Below, piece after piece: positions 43,938 to 46,289 of a DNA stretch of 46,289 nucleotides. Each line of letters opens with the position of its first letter. Position 1 is the first letter of the stretch. The stretch is from the NCBI RefSeq assembly GCF_007714205.1, contig NZ_VMQU01000030.1, positions 1 through 46,289 of the forward strand, read 5' to 3'. The notes beneath the pieces are model-generated. The model was not told where the DNA came from and did not search any database. It saw only the letters and a program-made list of their open reading frames with translations. The DNA is from Mycobacterium helveticum. GTDB taxonomy: Bacteria > Actinomycetota > Actinomycetes > Mycobacteriales > Mycobacteriaceae. The translations under genes were made by a program, and so were the position numbers.

Positions 43938-44450
43938 GTGCGTGTTCATCTGGGGATGCCGCTGTGGGTCGATCCTGTTGTGCACGCCGACGAATGCCGG
44001 CGCTTTGACTCCGACGTGGTGCAAGGACCCGGCGCTGACGACTGCGATTTTTTCACGGGGGCTATCGGTAAAGACGGATATGGCCGGTTCTTCATTTACC
44101 GTGGGGGTAAAGGGATTTGCGTGCGGCCGCACCGGTACGCGCTGGCGCGTCGACTCAGTGTGCTCCTTCAGCCAGACGAGTTGGGCCTGCACGAGTGCGA
44201 TAGCCCGCTGTGCGTGAAAGTCTGTGCGGCCGAGGCGACATTCCAGCATGTGGTAATCGGCACTCAGAGTGAAAATATGCGACGAATGGCCCGGATGCGG
44301 CGCGGAGGAGGCCGCAGGTCGATTCCCAGTGATGGGTTATGGGCTCGGCGGGAGCGCTCGGTCGCGTTGCACACGGTGTTGCGGGAACGCGGCTGGGATC
44401 GGGCCGCAGTGGAGGCGGCGCGCCTCGGTGATATGCCGATGTTGTGGTGA
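43938..44450 (+). CDS. HNH endonuclease-like protein
   Basis: A 170-residue protein with the layout of HNH nucleases of the homing-endonuclease type. There is an early GAIGKDGYGRF segment and a PHRYALARRL helix, then LGLHECDSPLCVKVC with the zinc-binding Cys/His set, and HVVIGTQSENMRRMARM, which matches the usual GT...N helix of the family. The tail is basic. Such proteins nick or cut DNA; on plasmids and phages many are selfish elements. It follows the small HTH protein gene by 10 bases and starts at a GTG. Whether it is active depends on the exact His and Asn of the ββα fold, which look present. A relaxation or entry role in transfer is speculation. Confidence 0.65.
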   Translation: MRVHLGMPLWVDPVVHADECRRFDSDVVQGPGADDCDFFTGAIGKDGYGRFFIYRGGKGICVRPHRYALARRLSVLLQPDELGLHECDSPLCVKVCAAEATFQHVVIGTQSENMRRMARMRRGGGRRSIPSDGLWARRERSVALHTVLRERGWDRAAVEAARLGDMPMLW

Positions 44451-44944
44451 GGGTGTAAGCACTGTTGGTGATTTAGCCGGCGAGTACTGCCGGTCGTGCT
44501 GCGCTGCTGTGGGAACGGGGTGGATGCGATCCAGCCGATAGACGGCGGTATGCATCGCCCAGTAGACGGCGACGATGTTGGCCCCGGGTATCACGCTGGC
44601 TAAGACGGGCCCGCACGTCGGCCGGATTGCTTCACCGTATGCGGCTGCGGCGCACTGCTCGGGGCTGGGAAGAACCCTGGCCGGGGCGCTGTGGGCGGTG
44701 TGAGGCGACGCTTGGCGCCAACAGGGTGCTTGTCGGACTAGTTCAGTGCACTTGCGGGTCGATGCACCGTACTCACTTCTGCCGCAGGACGAGCGGAATT
44801 GCATCTGCTGCAACATAATTGCTCGGTTGAGAGCGAGTATAGCGCCCAGTAAAGCGCGTCCCGCGGACATCGGATCACACCTCAGAAAGGGTGCTGTCTC
44901 GACACTTACGTCTGGCGCATCATTGTCGCATCTAGTACAACAGG
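44451..44944. other. Intergenic stretch with no firm gene
   Basis: About 490 bases between the HNH gene and the recombinase remnant. A plus-strand frame at 44627-44818 would encode 63 residues with a zinc-ribbon-like spacing (CGRC ... CTCG...HFC), which could be the remnant of a small zinc protein. A long minus-strand frame over 44337-44870 looks like a shadow. The left copy of a 13-bp direct repeat (44803-44815) lies here. Confidence 0.35.
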
Positions 44945-45623
44945 ATGGTGGGCGTCGAGTTGCCGGGGTCAGCAGCGCTGTCGCTGGTGTCGAAAGTGCT
45001 TCCGTTGGATCCAGAAGCCACGGTCTTCACCGCGATGCTGTCTGGCTGGGCTGATCAGCAGCGAGCCCGGGTGTGCAAGCCACCGACGGTGCAGGCGCGG
45101 GCGAGCGTGGTGCGCCGTTTCGCCGAGTTCACCGGGACGTATCCCTGGCAGTGGCAAGCAGATGACGCGGATGCGTTTTTCTCCCAACTGCTTTCCGGTG
45201 CGGAGCCAAAAGCTGACTCGACGGTACGGGGATACCAAAACGCATTGCGGTTGTTCGGCGACTTCGTTACTGACACGCGATATGGATGGGCGTCTTTGTG
45301 CGCTGAGCGGTTCGGGCAGGCCCCGGCACAGATCCTGCATGACTGGAACACCGTGCGTCACGTCAACGAGTTTGAGGGGCGGCCGGGACGGCGCCCGCTG
45401 AGCTATGACGAGGTTCAAGAGCTCTTCGATGCCGCCGATGGCTTGGTAGATCAGGCGCGACTTCGCCACCGCAAGGGAGCGTTGTCAGCGTTGCGGGACT
45501 CGACGCTGCTGAAGACCGTCTACGCGTATGGGCTGCTCTCCGGGGCTCAACCAGATGCAGCGGCGTGATTCTCTGAGTTTGTGCAGTTCAGAAGCTGATG
45601 TTGGGATGCTATCTGCTGCAACA
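44803..45623. repeat. 13-bp direct repeats flanking the truncated recombinase gene
   Basis: ATCTGCTGCAACA occurs at 44803-44815 and again at 45611-45623, in the same orientation, on either side of the broken tyrosine recombinase gene. They may be attachment-site cores or the scar of an element's insertion or excision. Chance cannot be excluded. Confidence 0.4.
44945..45568 (+). pseudogene. Truncated tyrosine recombinase/integrase
   Basis: The first 150 or so residues look like the N-terminal SAM-like core-binding domain of phage-type integrases (TVQARASVVRRFAEFTG; STVRGYQNALRLFGDFV). The catalytic domain begins (RPLSYDEVQELFDAAD; ALRDSTLLKTVYAYGLL) and then ends after 12 unrelated residues. 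The first catalytic arginine, normally just after YAYGL, and all later catalytic residues (Lys, His-x-x-Arg, His/Trp, Tyr) are missing. Intact family members are about 300-400 residues. The break at about 45540 is close to the right 13-bp repeat and to the end of the convergent TnpC-like gene, which suggests truncation by a later insertion or deletion. Confidence 0.75.
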
Positions 45624-45649
45624 GGTGTGGTGCAAGTCGACTCGCGGTT

Positions 45650-46243
45650 TCAGCGGGGCCGGCCTGGCGCGTTGAGTCGGGCCATGAGTTCGCGGTTGGT
45701 AGCGCGGGCGGCGGCGAGGTCTTCGTCGCGTTCGTCGAGTTGTTGTTGTTGGTCGAGGACCTGCTGTTCGAGATGGGTGATCCGTTGGTGGAGTGCATCG
45801 ATGTCGGTTGGGGCGTCGAGCCCGGACTCGCGCCATGTTTGTTCGCCGAGTGCTTGGGAGAGCCGCTGCTCGAGTTGGCGGATGCGGGCGTTGAGCCGGG
45901 CGGCGCGTTCGTGGGCGGCGAGCAGGTCGGCCTGCAGTGAGGCTTGGGTGACCGTGGGGCCGGTGTGTTCGTCGGGGACTGGATCTGTTTGCAGCGCATG
46001 GATTTTCTCGAGTAGGTCGCGGTACCGATAGAGGAATGTGCGGTCGACTCCGGCCGCACGAGCGATCGCGGCCGCGCTGAGCCGGTCGCCGGCGGCTGCG
46101 GCTTGGTCGATCGCGGCCAGCACGCGCCGGCGTCGGCGCATCGAGTCGCCGCGACGGCCGTCGAGCATCGATCGGGTGCGTGTGCTCGACGAGACAGATT
46201 GTGCGCGTGTGTGATTCGACGTGGTGTCGGTGGTTGTGGTCAT
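45650..46243 (-). CDS. TnpC/DUF6262-like transposition accessory protein
   Basis: A 197-residue protein. The N-terminal part has a helix-turn-helix ending in the typical SAAAIARAAGVDRTFLYRYRDLLEKIHAL pattern (residues of about 55-85), and the C-terminal part is a long coiled coil (LLAAHERAARLNARIRQLEQRL; HQRITHLEQQVLDQQQQLDE). This is the layout of DUF6262/TnpC proteins, which lie third in Tn554-like modules after two tyrosine recombinases and assist or orient transposition. The ATG at 46243 overlaps the end of an upstream gene (ATGA), as expected for such a module. The recombinases would lie beyond the right edge of the window. Confidence 0.75.
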   Translation of the reverse strand: MTTTTDTTSNHTRAQSVSSSTRTRSMLDGRRGDSMRRRRRVLAAIDQAAAAGDRLSAAAIARAAGVDRTFLYRYRDLLEKIHALQTDPVPDEHTGPTVTQASLQADLLAAHERAARLNARIRQLEQRLSQALGEQTWRESGLDAPTDIDALHQRITHLEQQVLDQQQQLDERDEDLAAARATNRELMARLNAPGRPR

Positions 46244-46289
46244 GCGGTGGCCTCCGAAGCGGGGGTTGCTGGTGCGGGTGGGGTGGCGG
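46240..46289 (-). CDS. 3' end of an upstream gene, probably a TnpB-like recombinase
   Basis: On the minus strand a frame open from the window edge reads ATPPAPATPASEATA and stops at 46240-46242, in an ATGA overlap with the TnpC-like start. The position fits the second recombinase of a Tn554-like trio. Only about 15 residues are visible, so identity is inferred from context alone. Confidence 0.35.
   Translation of the reverse strand, partial: ATPPAPATPASEATA

Noticed and set aside
44337..44870. 177-residue minus-strand frame between the HNH gene and the recombinase
   Set aside because: It overlaps the HNH gene end and has irregular composition and no recognisable domain.

Overview
The window is high-GC actinobacterial DNA and almost certainly part of a large conjugative plasmid (or an integrated copy) from a mycobacterium, most likely a slow grower. 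The reasons are a complete ESX (type VII) secretion locus with a PE/PPE pair, EspG chaperone and mycosin, a type IV secretion (T4SS) gene set placed inside that locus, a giant MobF relaxase, toxin-antitoxin genes and recombinase debris. From memory, this arrangement matches the pRAW-type mycobacterial plasmids, whose transfer needs both type IV and type VII secretion; no database search was possible. No rRNA, tRNA, CRISPR array or plasmid replication gene was recognised.

Layout. 1-2.8 kb: the 3' part of an Ala/Pro/Gly-rich ESX-associated protein, a MazEF-like pair on the minus strand, and a frameshifted Phd/YefM antitoxin remnant. 2.8-19.0 kb: a tightly coupled plus-strand ESX operon, eccB-eccCa-eccCb-XRE regulator-PE-PPE-esxB-esxA-espG-espI-eccD-mycP-eccE. 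19.0-31.1 kb: a DUF2637 membrane protein, a VirD4-type coupling ATPase, a three-gene minus-strand islet that includes a second XRE regulator, then small membrane proteins, a TcpC/VirB8-like protein, VirB4 and a VirB6-like protein. 31.1-32.9 kb: eccA, which closes the ESX set, so the T4SS is nested between eccE and eccA. 33.0-33.4 kb: a frameshifted unknown gene.

33.4-37.1 kb, minus strand: an accessory cassette of an HTH-Ser/Thr kinase, an SF2 helicase and a small Cys/His zinc-binding protein. Its AT-rich promoter lies inside a perfect inverted repeat. This is the best candidate for an undescribed system; anti-phage or plasmid-competition defence is an inference. 37.3-43.1 kb, minus strand: a MobF relaxase-helicase. 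43.1-43.4 kb: a candidate oriT between divergent genes. 43.4-44.5 kb: a small HTH protein with C-terminal repeats and an HNH nuclease-like protein. 44.9-46.3 kb: a truncated tyrosine recombinase between 13-bp direct repeats, then a TnpC/DUF6262-like protein and the end of another gene running off the right edge.

How the parts could work together: the relaxase would nick oriT and unwind one strand, the VirD4-type protein would deliver the DNA-relaxase complex to the VirB4/VirB6/TcpC-like channel, and the ESX machine would secrete Esx/PE/PPE proteins needed for transfer across the mycobacterial envelope or for cell contact. The two related XRE proteins could coordinate expression of the secretion genes.
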